Assembly (NCBI RefSeq): GCF_029906645.1
Contig: NZ_JARYGZ010000001.1
Span: forward strand, 1,297,208 to 1,361,207
DNA length: 64,000 nucleotides
DNA from: Sphingomonas oryzagri
GTDB lineage: Bacteria > Pseudomonadota > Alphaproteobacteria > Sphingomonadales > Sphingomonadaceae
Reading direction: 5' to 3'
How positions within the stretch are numbered: position 1 is the first letter of the stretch; the number at the start of each line of letters is the position of its first letter. The notes beneath the pieces were generated by a model. The model saw nothing but the letters and a program-made list of their open reading frames with translations, did no database searches and was not told where the DNA came from. Below, in pieces: positions 7,141-15,475 of the stretch. The position numbers and the translations under genes were made by a program.

Positions 7141-9336
7141 TCACCAGCTAAACCCGATCGTGCCCTGCACGGTGCGACGATTGCCATACCAGCACCAGGC
7201 ATATTGCGCGAAGCAGCTCGTCAGATACTTCTTGTCGAACAGGTTCGTCGCGTTGACGCCCAGCGTCACGCCCTTCAGGCGCGGATTGACGCGCTCCAGA
7301 TCGAACCGCATCAGCGCATCGAACACCGTGTAGGCGGGCGTGCGCATCGGCGTGACCTCGGTCTGCTGCAGCGGATTGGTGTAGAAATCCGCGTAGGTGC
7401 TGTCGACGTGGCGCACCGTGCCGCCGATCGCGAAGCCCTGCGCCGGGCCGGATTTCGGCGCCCATTCCAGCGTCGCCGAGATACCGCCCTTGCCCACCGT
7501 GTCGAGCGGCTTGCCGATATTCTGCGCCACCGCATCCTCCAGCACCTTCACATGCTGGCGGCTGAAGGCGAGCCGTCCGTTGAAGCCGTAGGGAAGCGAA
7601 CCACTCGCCTCGATCTCGATGCCGCGCGAGCGCACTTTGCCCGACTGGTGGTAGCTGAACAGCGAGTCCGGCACCGCCACGTTGGTCTGGTGGATGTCGA
7701 ACCAGGCACCGGTGATCAGGATGTCGGTACCGGGCACCTGATATTTGGCGCCCGCTTCCAGCTGCCTGCCAAGCGATGGCTTGGGCAGGCTGCCGTCGGA
7801 CAGGATGCTCGACTGCGGCTCGAACGAGGTCGAATAGCTGACATAGGGAGCGACGCCCCACTTCGTCTTGTAGAGCGCGGCCGTGCGCCAGGTGAACTTC
7901 TTGTTGTGCTGAACCTGGGTGCCGTCGGTCTGGCGCGTCCAGTCCTGCCGGCCGCTCACCGTCACGTTCAGGCCGCCCAGCGACATCTGATCCTGCGCGT
8001 AGACACCCTGCTGGCGCTGGCGAACGCCGGTGAAGGACGGCGTGGTGTATCCGTCCCCGGCATAGTTGATCACCTCATAGGGGTTTTGAGGGGTCGGCAT
8101 CGTGCCATACACGGGGTTGAACACGTCGATCGACGTCCCTCCGCCGAAGGCGTAAAGTTCCTTCGAATGCGCCACCTGGCGATCGACGCCGATCAGCAGC
8201 GCATGGTGGATCGGGCCGGTGTCGAACTGGCCGCTGAGCTGATTGTCATAGGTCCAGTTGTTGAGCTGTTCGCGCGTCGCATAGGAGTAACGCGAGAAGA
8301 GCGTCGGCGCGGCGGAGGGCGAGCCACTGTAGAAATCCGCCTGCGTGCCGCCGGTATAGACGATGCCGAGGTTGGTCTTCACATATTGGTAGCGCCCCGA
8401 GGAACGGAATGCCCAGCCGCCGCCGAAATCGTGCCGGAGAATGTAGGTGACGCCGGCCTGCTCGCGGCTGAAATAATCGCCCGGCTCGCCGCCGTAGAAT
8501 TTGGTCGAGATCTTGCCCGCGGGATTGTCGATCAGCGTCCCGAGCGTCGGGAACACGCCATAATTGCCGTTGTACGGATCGTGCGAATAGGCGCCGAGCA
8601 GAGTGAAGGTGGTCGAGCTGCCCGAACCCACCGTTACCGCGCCCGACACCGTCTCGCGGCGGCGCTTGCCGTAGGTCTGCTGGTCATGCGCGCCGTTGAC
8701 GCTGCCATAAAGGCGCCACAGCGCATCGCTGCCGATGCGGCCGCCCATGTCTCCATCGACACGGTAGAGATCGTAGTTGCCGTAGGTGCCCGCGACCGAG
8801 CCGTAGAAATCACGATCGAGCGGCAGCTTGCTGACTTCGGACACGAAACCGCCGGGGCTCGATGCGCCGTACAGCGCGGAGGCCGGGCCTTTCACGACCT
8901 CGATCCGCTCCAGGCGAGATACGTCGACCTGCGGCGAGGCATAACCGCTCCCGCTGCCGAACTGCTTGAGCCCATCGAGATAGACCGGCGCATCGAACCC
9001 GCGCAGCTTGAACTGGTCGTACACCTCGGCCGAGGCGCCACGCGTTTCGGGCGTGACGCCGGCGACGAAGCGCAGCGCCTGGTTGAGGTTCTGCAGGCCG
9101 AGGCGCGAAATTTCCGAAGAGTCGATGACGCTGATTGACTGCGGCGTCTCGGCGATCGGCGTGGCGCTCTTGGTGCCGGCGGACGCGTCCGTTTTGGGCA
9201 GGTCGCCGGTCACCACGATATCGTCGGCTCCCGCCACGGACGAAGACGACACCGCCAGCGGCATTGCAGCCTGACCGGCGCTGCCCGCCAACGCCGTACC
9301 CACGAGCAATCCGACACGAACACTTGCAGAAAACAT
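7141..9336 (-). CDS. TonB-dependent ferric siderophore receptor
   Basis: This is a 731-residue outer-membrane receptor of the FhuA/FpvA class. It has a signal peptide (hydrophobic core VGLLVGTALAG), a TonB-box-like DDIVVTGD, and a plug with IAETPQSISVID, FKLRGFDAPVYLDGLKQ and ERIEVVKGPASALYGASSPGG. The barrel ends in the aromatic GFSW. No secretin/STN signalling domain precedes the plug, so it does not look like a cell-surface signalling transducer. I chose the ATG at 9336 with AAAGGG eight bases upstream; a GTG six bases earlier would be too close to that site. It heads the DUF3649/PepSY/DUF3325 set, as expected for ferri-siderophore uptake coupled to inner-membrane reduction. Confidence 0.92.
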   Translation of the reverse strand: MFSASVRVGLLVGTALAGSAGQAAMPLAVSSSSVAGADDIVVTGDLPKTDASAGTKSATPIAETPQSISVIDSSEISRLGLQNLNQALRFVAGVTPETRGASAEVYDQFKLRGFDAPVYLDGLKQFGSGSGYASPQVDVSRLERIEVVKGPASALYGASSPGGFVSEVSKLPLDRDFYGSVAGTYGNYDLYRVDGDMGGRIGSDALWRLYGSVNGAHDQQTYGKRRRETVSGAVTVGSGSSTTFTLLGAYSHDPYNGNYGVFPTLGTLIDNPAGKISTKFYGGEPGDYFSREQAGVTYILRHDFGGGWAFRSSGRYQYVKTNLGIVYTGGTQADFYSGSPSAAPTLFSRYSYATREQLNNWTYDNQLSGQFDTGPIHHALLIGVDRQVAHSKELYAFGGGTSIDVFNPVYGTMPTPQNPYEVINYAGDGYTTPSFTGVRQRQQGVYAQDQMSLGGLNVTVSGRQDWTRQTDGTQVQHNKKFTWRTAALYKTKWGVAPYVSYSTSFEPQSSILSDGSLPKPSLGRQLEAGAKYQVPGTDILITGAWFDIHQTNVAVPDSLFSYHQSGKVRSRGIEIEASGSLPYGFNGRLAFSRQHVKVLEDAVAQNIGKPLDTVGKGGISATLEWAPKSGPAQGFAIGGTVRHVDSTYADFYTNPLQQTEVTPMRTPAYTVFDALMRFDLERVNPRLKGVTLGVNATNLFDKKYLTSCFAQYAWCWYGNRRTVQGTIGFSW

Positions 9337-9341
9337 GATCA

Positions 9342-9362
9342 CGGCCCTTTCGATTCGGGCCG
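9342..9362 (-). promoter_or_regulatory. Leader hairpin overlapping the receptor ribosome site
   Basis: CGGCCC and GGGCCG pair across a 9-base loop in the receptor leader. The AAAGGG ribosome-binding site lies in the loop and 3' arm, so pairing would hide part of it. It may lower basal translation. Confidence 0.35.
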
Positions 9363-9375
9363 CAGTTAATGATAA

Positions 9376-9390
9376 TGCGACAGCCTCGCA
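9376..9390. promoter_or_regulatory. Fur-like operator before the second siderophore receptor
   Basis: A perfect TGCGA-CAGCC-TCGCA inverted repeat with a GATAAT tract directly beside it, about 40 bases upstream of the receptor ATG. It has the same spacing as the tonB operator. Confidence 0.55.
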
Positions 9391-9463
9391 ATATCGTTTT
9401 CAGGCGTGAGCGAGATTCGTATACCGCTGTTGCGTCGGCGCCCGACGGACCGGGATCGCCCGG

Positions 9464-10795
9464 TCACTTCTTCGGTCGGCCGGTCTCGGTCCAGCGGGGC
9501 GTGAATGTTCCGTCCGACAGCCATCGCACCGGCTCGATCAGGGACTGGATCGCGCCCGTCATGTAATCGATATCGAGATTGGCGATCGTGTCGGTGGGCT
9601 GGTGGTAGGTCGGCACCTCGCCCCACCCCGAAAGCGTGTGGGCAACCACGCCTTTCAGGGCCAGCGCGTAATTGTCGGATCGCTCGAAAAACTTCTGCTT
9701 CGGATAGGGATCGGCAACGACATGCGCGCCCTGCGCTTGCAACGCCGAACCGAGATCGGAACGATCGAACCCGGTCATCATCAGCGCGCCCTTGGGGAGG
9801 TACGGATCCTGCGCGCCGATCATCTCGAATTCGATATTGGCGACGATATCGGTGAGCGGCACCGCCGGATGCGCGCCGTAATAGGTCGAACCATACAGGC
9901 CGATCTCCTCGCTGCCGTAACAGACGAACAGGATGCTCCGGCGATGCGGCTTGCCCGATGCAAGCGCGTGCGCCAGCTCCAGCACCGCCGTCGTGCCCGA
10001 CGCGTCGTCGTTGGCGCCGTGCATGATGGTCCCGTCATCGCGCTGGCCGAAATGATCGAGATGCGCGGACAGCATGATCACGCCTGCCTTGGGATCGGTG
10101 CCGGGCAGATAGCCGATCGCGTTGCTGGTGATCGAATCGTCGCGCGCGATCGGTACCGTCAGGTGGACCTGGTCGCCGGCCTTGATTGCATCGACGCTCG
10201 CGGCCGGCAAGGTGACGAAGGACGGGCGCGGCTCGGGAGGCATCTCGGCCAGGTAGCGCGGCATGTTCGTCTTGCCGCCGATCGTGGCGAACCACTCCGC
10301 CGCGCCGCTGCTATCCTTGGCGATCAGCAGGCCGATATGCCGCGATCGCACGGCGCGCCATATGTCGAACGGCGGCACGTCGGCCGCCGTGAACACCACC
10401 ACGGCGGCCTCTTCGGGAAGGGCCGCGATGCTGTTAGCGATCACAACCGGACCCTGCACATCGGCCGCCGTCGAACCCACGATCAGCCGCAAGCCGTCGA
10501 CCGCCTTGCCCGCAATCTCCAGCCGAGGGTCGGAGGCGACATGCGTGCTCACCACGCTGGCCGTCTGAACATAGCCGGGCATGCCAGGGGCCGGCTTCAG
10601 CCCGTAGCCCTCGAACTGCGATGCGACATAGGCCGCCGCGACAGCCTCATCATGGGTGGCGCTGCCCCGCCCACGCAGCGCGTCGCCCGCCAGGAAATCC
10701 TCGTGGGCGCGCACCCATTCCGGGCGGACCGTCCAGGGGGTGGCTGCGGGGGCGGCCGTCGCGAGCAGAAGCGTCGAAAGCAACATGATGCGCAT
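9464..10795 (-). CDS. Secreted M28-family metallopeptidase
   Basis: This is a 443-residue zinc aminopeptidase-like protein with a signal peptide (MRIMLLSTLLLATAAPAAT). M28 zinc-ligand motifs are visible: SAHLDH, GANDDASG with the bridging aspartate, and YGSEEIGLYGS with the catalytic and ligand glutamates. The last histidine lies in the THQ-like TYHQPTDT segment. A PA-like insert lies between the N-terminus and the peptidase domain (roughly residues 60-210). AGAGG seven bases before the ATG fixes the start. It follows the sigma factor, anti-sigma and DUF308 genes on the same strand with a 63-base gap, so it may belong to that unit. The physiological substrate is unknown. Confidence 0.88.
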   Translation of the reverse strand: MRIMLLSTLLLATAAPAATPWTVRPEWVRAHEDFLAGDALRGRGSATHDEAVAAAYVASQFEGYGLKPAPGMPGYVQTASVVSTHVASDPRLEIAGKAVDGLRLIVGSTAADVQGPVVIANSIAALPEEAAVVVFTAADVPPFDIWRAVRSRHIGLLIAKDSSGAAEWFATIGGKTNMPRYLAEMPPEPRPSFVTLPAASVDAIKAGDQVHLTVPIARDDSITSNAIGYLPGTDPKAGVIMLSAHLDHFGQRDDGTIMHGANDDASGTTAVLELAHALASGKPHRRSILFVCYGSEEIGLYGSTYYGAHPAVPLTDIVANIEFEMIGAQDPYLPKGALMMTGFDRSDLGSALQAQGAHVVADPYPKQKFFERSDNYALALKGVVAHTLSGWGEVPTYHQPTDTIANLDIDYMTGAIQSLIEPVRWLSDGTFTPRWTETGRPKK

Positions 10796-10858
10796 ATACA
10801 ATCCTCTTTGCGGACGACGTGGACGAGCCGGGCGGGATCGTCAAACGGTTGCCGCGTC

Positions 10859-11425
10859 TCAGCGCCTGATAAAGAGCACAGCGGCGGAGATGGCGAAATA
10901 GAAGGCACCGAAAGCCGCGTAAGGGGCAACGTCGGCCACGCTGACGGCCGCGGCGGGATGGATCGCCTTGACCAGGAAGTGCCCGCCCGCGAGCGTCGAC
11001 TGCGCACCGCTCAGGATCTGCGGCCATTGCGCGCTGGCACTGCGCCAGCGACGGACGCCGGTCGCGAGCTGGAGGATGCCCGACAGGGCCGCCCAGATGC
11101 CGATCACCCCGATCGCGTGATGGAGATCGGAACCGGCTGTGACGGCCACCGCCAGCGTGACGGCGGCGCTGGCGATGGCGTTCAGCATCTGCGACGGATT
11201 GGCACGCAGCCCGCCCGTCCGCATCGCGTCCACGCAGTTCGCAAGGCAATCCCACGCGGGATAGGCGATGAGCAGCGCGATCCCGATCGGCGGCTGGGTC
11301 TTGCCGACGGTGAAGGCGGCCGCGACCCACAGGATGGAGAAGAGTGCACGGCCGGAATAATAGCGCTTCAGCCAATGAGGCGACGCTTCGGCGGGATGGG
11401 CGTTCTGGGACACGGTGGCGGTCAT
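10859..11425 (-). CDS. DUF308/HdeD-like integral membrane protein
   Basis: This is a 188-residue membrane protein with about six hydrophobic segments and a hydrophilic N-terminus (NAHPAEASPHWLKRYYS). Repeated short helices such as ALFSILWVAAAF, IGVIGIWAALSGILQLATG and AFGAFYFAISAAVLF are typical of the DUF308 family, which includes the acid-resistance protein HdeD. AAGGAGACC directly before the ATG at 11425 fixes the start; the frame is open further upstream but runs into the anti-sigma gene. It lies 94 bases after the NrsF gene on the same strand. A stress role is inferred from that context only. Confidence 0.75.
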   Translation of the reverse strand: MTATVSQNAHPAEASPHWLKRYYSGRALFSILWVAAAFTVGKTQPPIGIALLIAYPAWDCLANCVDAMRTGGLRANPSQMLNAIASAAVTLAVAVTAGSDLHHAIGVIGIWAALSGILQLATGVRRWRSASAQWPQILSGAQSTLAGGHFLVKAIHPAAAVSVADVAPYAAFGAFYFAISAAVLFIRR

Positions 11426-11519
11426 GACGGTCTCCTTGTCATGCGAGGTTGGAGGACGCGCACCTCCCCGCCCGGCGCAGGATTGCGTCCGGAGAGAAAG
11501 CGACGACGGGTGAGCGGGA

Positions 11520-12161
11520 CTAGAGGCGGAAGCGTCTCGGCAGGAGCCAGCGCGCCATCGCGGTGACGACGGCAACGCCCAGGGAATACCAGACGACGAC
11601 ATAGAGCGGATCGTTCATCGGGCAGCAGATCGTGAACACCAGTGCACCGCAGGTCGCAGCCGCGAAGCCGGCGGCAAGCGCACTCTCCCCCGGCCGAACC
11701 GGCGCCGCCCGTCGCATCAGCACCGCGACCGCCGCCATCATCGGCAGGGACAGGACGATGATGGCGGCCGAACACATGATCCCGTGCGCAGGCGACAGGC
11801 GATCGAGCAGCGGTCGGCCGGCATCGGCGGACGAAACCAGAAGCAGTCCGCCGATCATGAGCAGCCCGGCCAGCCCAAGCGCGCCCCTCAGCCCACGGCG
11901 CGGTAGAAACGGCGGCGCGAAGGATCGCATCGCTACCGCGCAGCTGAAACCGGCGAGCAGCGCGAGGCTGCCGATCTTCCACATCATGAACGGCTCAAGG
12001 ATCATCCGCCCCATGTCCGGCCGCATCAATCCCGCGGCGAGAACCAGCAGCGTTTCGATCGCCGCCAGCACCAGCAGCCAGACACTATCGCGCAGCGCGC
12101 TTCGCCGCCTCACCGGCGCGAGGTCGGCCGCCAGATCGAGGATCAGGGCATCATTCGACAT
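11520..12161 (-). CDS. nrsF: NrsF-type (DUF1109) membrane anti-sigma factor
   Basis: This is a 213-residue inner-membrane protein with a short cytoplasmic N-terminus (SNDALILDLAADLAPVRR) and six hydrophobic segments. The layout and the ICCPMNDP cysteine pair near the C-terminus fit the NrsF/DUF1109 family. In Caulobacter crescentus NrsF binds and silences the ECF sigma factor SigF until heavy-metal or redox stress. It overlaps the sigma gene by 11 bases, the usual sigma/anti-sigma arrangement. The two adjacent cysteines in the last loop could sense metals or oxidation; that is inference. Confidence 0.85.
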   Translation of the reverse strand: MSNDALILDLAADLAPVRRRSALRDSVWLLVLAAIETLLVLAAGLMRPDMGRMILEPFMMWKIGSLALLAGFSCAVAMRSFAPPFLPRRGLRGALGLAGLLMIGGLLLVSSADAGRPLLDRLSPAHGIMCSAAIIVLSLPMMAAVAVLMRRAAPVRPGESALAAGFAAATCGALVFTICCPMNDPLYVVVWYSLGVAVVTAMARWLLPRRFRL

Positions 12162-12759
12162 GGTCGGTCTTCTCGATGAATGCGGTGAGGCGGCCGAGGC
12201 CGCGATGGATGTTCATTTTCACGGCCGATGCGGACTGGCCGGTCTCCTGCGAGACCTCCTCGATGCTGTAGCCGTGGAGTTTCACCAGCAGGATCGCCTG
12301 CGCCTGCGCGGGACGAAGCTCGCCCAGCAGCCGTTCGAGCACCGTGGCGCTCGTCACCGACGCCTCATGATCGCCGACTGCGAGATCGTCAGGCAATTCC
12401 TCGGTCGGGCGCCGCCCCATGCTGCGCAGCTGATCGATCCACTTGCGCTTGGCGATCGCCGCCAGCCAGACGCCGAGCGGATAATGGGGGTCGTAGGTAT
12501 GACGGCGCCGGTGAACCGCGAGCAGGGTTTCCTGCACCGCATCATCGATATCGCCCGGCGGCAACCGGCGCTGGAAATAGGAATGGAGCCAGCCCGAGAT
12601 TTCGCCGAGCAGCCGTTGGTATGCGCCGCCATGGCCATCCTGCGCGGCCACCATCAGCGCACCCCACTCGTCCCGCACCACCGTACTCGCGGAACTGCGA
12701 GGCCCCTGACGGGCAGCGGCGCGGGACGGCATCAGCCTCGATATGGGGTTGGCGACCAT
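12151..12759 (-). CDS. sigF: ECF sigma factor, SigF-like
   Basis: This is a 202-residue ECF sigma factor. Region 2 spans about residues 40-110 (AYQRLLGEISGWLHSYF, DIDDAVQETLLAVH, YPLGVWLAAIAKRKWIDQLR) and region 4 about residues 138-195 (ALILLVKLHGYSIEEVSQE, AVKMNIHRGLGRL). It binds core RNA polymerase and directs a stress regulon. The partner NrsF gene overlaps its end. A GTGACC-N16-CGAA sequence just upstream matches the Caulobacter SigF promoter and implies autoregulation. The -10 element is only about ten bases from the ATG, so either the transcript is almost leaderless or translation begins at the internal ATG at 12732, preceded by GAGG. Confidence 0.88.
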   Translation of the reverse strand: MVANPISRLMPSRAAARQGPRSSASTVVRDEWGALMVAAQDGHGGAYQRLLGEISGWLHSYFQRRLPPGDIDDAVQETLLAVHRRRHTYDPHYPLGVWLAAIAKRKWIDQLRSMGRRPTEELPDDLAVGDHEASVTSATVLERLLGELRPAQAQAILLVKLHGYSIEEVSQETGQSASAVKMNIHRGLGRLTAFIEKTDHVE

Positions 12760-12768
12760 ATGGTGTTA

Positions 12769-12794
12769 TTCGACGGCACTGTGCGACCGGTCAC
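12769..12794 (-). promoter_or_regulatory. SigF-type ECF promoter (GTGACC-N16-CGAA)
   Basis: Read on the minus strand, GTGACC is followed by exactly 16 bases and CGAA. This differs at one position from the GTAACC-N16-CGAA motif known for Caulobacter SigF. It lies directly before the ECF sigma gene. Confidence 0.6.
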
Positions 12795-12835
12795 CTCGGC
12801 CGGACAATTTTCTGCACAGCATTGAGACTCTATGG

Positions 12836-13681
12836 TCAGGCAGCAAACGCCGTCGAGCGCGACAGCGCCTCCCAGGTCGCGATCTCCGCCTTCATGCCGT
12901 CGAGCTTCTGCTCCACCAGCCCGAGCGCATCCTCGCCCAGAAACAACCGCACGGGCGGGTGCGGGGCTTCGATCAGCGCCAGCAACGCCTGCGCCGCCTT
13001 GGCCGGGTCGCCCGGCTGATGGCCGTTCTTGGCCTGCCGCGCGGCGCGTATCGGGTCCATCACGACGTCATAGTCCGCGATGCTGCGGGCGGTGCGATCC
13101 ATCGAGCGGCCTGCCCAATCCGTCCGGAACTGGCCCGGCGCCAGTGCGGTGACGCAGATCCCGAAACCCGCCAGTTCCTTGCCGAGCGCCTCGGATATGC
13201 CTTCCAGCGCGAACTTGCTCCCGCAATAAAAAGCGATACCCGGCATCGTGATGAAGCCTCCCATCGACGTCACGTTGACGATATGGCCACGCCGGCGCGC
13301 GCGCATCCCCGGCAGCACCGCCTTCGTCATCGCAACCGGGCCGTAGACGTTGGCGGCGAACTGGCGCTGGAGATCATCCATCGAGGATTCCTCCAGCACA
13401 CCCTCATGGCCATAGCCGGCATTGTTCACCAGCACGTCGATCGGCCCCATCCGCTCTTCCGCTTCGCGGACGGCCGCCGGGATTGCCTCGTAATCGGTCA
13501 CATCGAGCTTGAGCGCGAGTGCACGCTCCGTCGCCAATGCCGCGAAGAGGGCCGCATCCTCGTCCCGACGCACGGTGCCGATCACCCGATGGCCGGCGTC
13601 GAGCGCTCCCTGCGCGAAGGCGCGCCCCAGGCCCGAACTGACGCCCGTAATAAGGAAGGTTTTCGTGGTGATCGATGGCAT
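12836..13681 (-). CDS. Short-chain dehydrogenase/reductase (SDR)
   Basis: This is a 281-residue classical SDR. The NAD(P) motif is TGVSSGLG at residues 12-19, VNNAG lies at 85-89, and the catalytic residues are S139 (NVTSM), Y152 and K156 (YCGSK). R38/R39 after the second strand suggest NADP preference. It resembles oxidoreductases annotated as SDR family without a fixed substrate. GGAGAT before the ATG supports the start. It is transcribed away from a TetR gene with a perfect palindrome between the two, so TetR probably represses both. Confidence 0.9.
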   Translation of the reverse strand: MPSITTKTFLITGVSSGLGRAFAQGALDAGHRVIGTVRRDEDAALFAALATERALALKLDVTDYEAIPAAVREAEERMGPIDVLVNNAGYGHEGVLEESSMDDLQRQFAANVYGPVAMTKAVLPGMRARRRGHIVNVTSMGGFITMPGIAFYCGSKFALEGISEALGKELAGFGICVTALAPGQFRTDWAGRSMDRTARSIADYDVVMDPIRAARQAKNGHQPGDPAKAAQALLALIEAPHPPVRLFLGEDALGLVEQKLDGMKAEIATWEALSRSTAFAA

Positions 13682-13708
13682 GGCATATCTCCGGTTCATT
13701 TCGACAAC

Positions 13709-13722
13709 TATATCGTGATATA
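13709..13722. promoter_or_regulatory. TetR-type operator between SDR and tetR
   Basis: A perfect inverted repeat TATATC-GT-GATATA in the 49-base divergent region, eight bases before the tetR ATG. Binding would cover both promoters. Confidence 0.55.
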
Positions 13723-13730
13723 AATAGCTG

Positions 13731-14333
13731 ATGGCCAGGATCAAGAACCGTCCCCCGGTGTCCGTCGTCCGTGGCGAGCCGTTGCGCCAGACCGTGCTCG
13801 ACGCGGCAGAGGCTCTGCTGCGCGATGGCAAGGCCGATTTCTCGATGCGCGATCTCGCGGCACGGGCCGGCGTCAGCTTCGCCACCCCCTTCAATCAGTT
13901 CGGCAGCAAGGCCGCGATCATGCACGCCCTCTCCGCGCGGCGGATCGACGAGATGACGAGGCGGTTTTCCGCCGCACCGTCCCTGTCCGACGCTGTTGGC
14001 CGCGTGCTCCTCGCCACCGCGATCGGCGTCGAGGTGATGCTCGAGCAGCCGGAGGTGAACCGAACCGTCATGGGATGGATCGGAACGGCCGCCTCGCCCT
14101 CCGGGCGGGTACTCGCACATTCCTCCGTCTTGTGGGCGCTCGCAATCGGCGCAGGAGACGGGTTGACGCGCGATCGCCGGGAGGAGGCGCTGCGGGTTTT
14201 GCCCTCTCAACTCGCTTTCGGCTTCCGTGGCGTGCTGTCTTTCTGGACGGCGGGCGAACTGCCGGGCGAGGCGCTGGCCTCGCACGCGCGAGAAGTCGCA
14301 CGCGGCTTGCTGGCAGGCTTCATGGAACGCTAG
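13731..14333 (+). CDS. TetR-family transcriptional regulator
   Basis: This is a 200-residue regulator with an N-terminal TetR helix-turn-helix at about residues 25-70 (LDAAEALL, FSMRDLAARAGVSFATPFNQFGSKAAIMHAL). A ligand-binding helical C-terminal domain follows. It is divergent from the SDR gene with a palindromic operator between, the usual repressor and target-enzyme arrangement. The inducer is unknown but is plausibly an SDR substrate. Confidence 0.88.
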   Translation: MARIKNRPPVSVVRGEPLRQTVLDAAEALLRDGKADFSMRDLAARAGVSFATPFNQFGSKAAIMHALSARRIDEMTRRFSAAPSLSDAVGRVLLATAIGVEVMLEQPEVNRTVMGWIGTAASPSGRVLAHSSVLWALAIGAGDGLTRDRREEALRVLPSQLAFGFRGVLSFWTAGELPGEALASHAREVARGLLAGFMER

Positions 14334-14396
14334 TCCCGGCCCGGCGTCATAGGCGCAGCCGGTTCGACTGCTCCTTGGTGAAAGGTGCTGCTGAGA

Positions 14397-15002
14397 ATGA
14401 CACGAGTAACGATTGTACGCGGAACCGTGCTGGCCGCAGCCGTCACAGGGTTCATCTCGCTCGCTAGCGCCGCCGCCGTTGCGCGCGAATATGCCTTGCG
14501 CAAAGTCGGCGATTGGACCGTGACGGCGAGCAAGGATGGCAAAGGCTGCTTCCTGACGCGCGAATATGAGCCGAATGGCGGAACGACCCTGCTCCTGGGA
14601 GTCGATACGGATGGGACGAACCGGCTTTCGCTGCTCAATCCCAACTGGTCGATCAAACCAGAGGACAAGCTGAAGCTGAATTTCCGTCTGTCCAACAGCA
14701 GCTACCCCGCGCACTTCGCGGTCGGCATCGCCTCGGACGGCAAGCGGGGTTTCGTGACCAGCTTCGGGGCGAAATTCCCTTCGCTCTTCGCGACATCCAA
14801 GACCCTCGATGTCTCGCGCGGCGATGTTCCGGTCGAGCGCCTGGACCTCGGCGACGCGAAAGCCGCAATCCGTCAGCTGGGCAAATGCGTCGATGAACAG
14901 CGCGATGCACCGGCCGACACGGAGACGGGAACGGCCCGATCCGACGGCATCCCCAAAGACCCGTTCGCACCGACGACAAAATCAAAACTGAAGCGTCAAT
15001 GA
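14397..15002 (+). CDS. Secreted protein of unknown function
   Basis: This is a 201-residue protein that I cannot assign firmly. It has a clear signal peptide (basic MTRVTIVRG, hydrophobic VLAAAVTGFISLASAAAVA). The mature part begins with REYALRKVGDWTVTASKDGKGCF, which resembles the start of periplasmic proteins of the invasion-associated locus B type. The tail is hydrophilic and probably disordered (after about residue 165, rich in Asp, Thr and Lys). Two cysteines are present, in GKGCF and GKCVD, and may form a disulfide. A GTG twelve bases upstream is an alternative start. It is followed by two other envelope genes on the same strand. Confidence 0.6.
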   Translation: MTRVTIVRGTVLAAAVTGFISLASAAAVAREYALRKVGDWTVTASKDGKGCFLTREYEPNGGTTLLLGVDTDGTNRLSLLNPNWSIKPEDKLKLNFRLSNSSYPAHFAVGIASDGKRGFVTSFGAKFPSLFATSKTLDVSRGDVPVERLDLGDAKAAIRQLGKCVDEQRDAPADTETGTARSDGIPKDPFAPTTKSKLKRQ

Positions 15003-15099
15003 ACCTGAACAGCTCGTTCATGCGGCGAGGCGAAATAAAATCGGGGCAGGCCCACATCAAGAAACCATCGATCGAAGAAGATGCACGGCTGAACAGAAT

Positions 15100-15118
15100 C
15101 GATATTGTCGGAATATCG
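15100..15118. repeat. Inverted repeat in the lipoprotein leader
   Basis: CGATATT-GTCGG-AATATCG, with perfect 7-base arms, lies 45 bases before the lipoprotein start. It could be an operator or an mRNA hairpin; there is no clear T-run. Confidence 0.35.
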
Positions 15119-15163
15119 CGGCTCGGGTTGCTAGCTCCGGTTGGTTAACGATTGGAAGAACTG

Positions 15164-15475
15164 ATGCCCGCTTTCGCGTCTAAATCCGCCCTTGCCGTCC
15201 TGACTGTGGCCGGTGCCCTCAGCCTTGGCGGTTGCGCCACGAAATCCTACGTCCGCGAGCAGATTGCGCCGGTAAGCCAGCGCGTCGATGCGCTCGAGGC
15301 GAAACTTCAGGATACCGACGGCACGGCCAAATCGGCGCTGGCGCAGGCGCAGGCCGCCTCCGGCCAGGCGCAGCAGAATGGTCAACGGCTCGACCAGTTG
15401 GGCAGCCGGGTCGATGGCATCGACCAGCGGCTGACCGTTCAGGAGCAGAAGCGCGCCAAGCGCCCGCGCCATTGA
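15164..15475 (+). CDS. Small coiled-coil lipoprotein, Lpp-like
   Basis: This is a 103-residue predicted lipoprotein. The signal ends in a lipobox (SLGGC) with the lipidated cysteine near residue 25. The mature part is a heptad-rich helix with regularly spaced hydrophobics (IAPVSQRVDALEAKLQD, LDQLGSRVDGIDQRL) and a basic tail ending KRAKRPRH. The design resembles Braun's lipoprotein and other short coiled-coil lipoproteins that tie or space the outer membrane, but homology to Lpp is not certain. GGAAGAA before the ATG fixes the start. The next gene has a YkuD (L,D-transpeptidase) fold, the class that attaches Lpp to peptidoglycan, which makes a functional link attractive. Confidence 0.75.
   Translation: MPAFASKSALAVLTVAGALSLGGCATKSYVREQIAPVSQRVDALEAKLQDTDGTAKSALAQAQAASGQAQQNGQRLDQLGSRVDGIDQRLTVQEQKRAKRPRH

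Noticed and set aside
6928-9138. 736-codon open frame antisense to the second receptor
   Set aside because: High GC and strong codon bias leave long open antisense frames; the minus-strand receptor explains this DNA fully.
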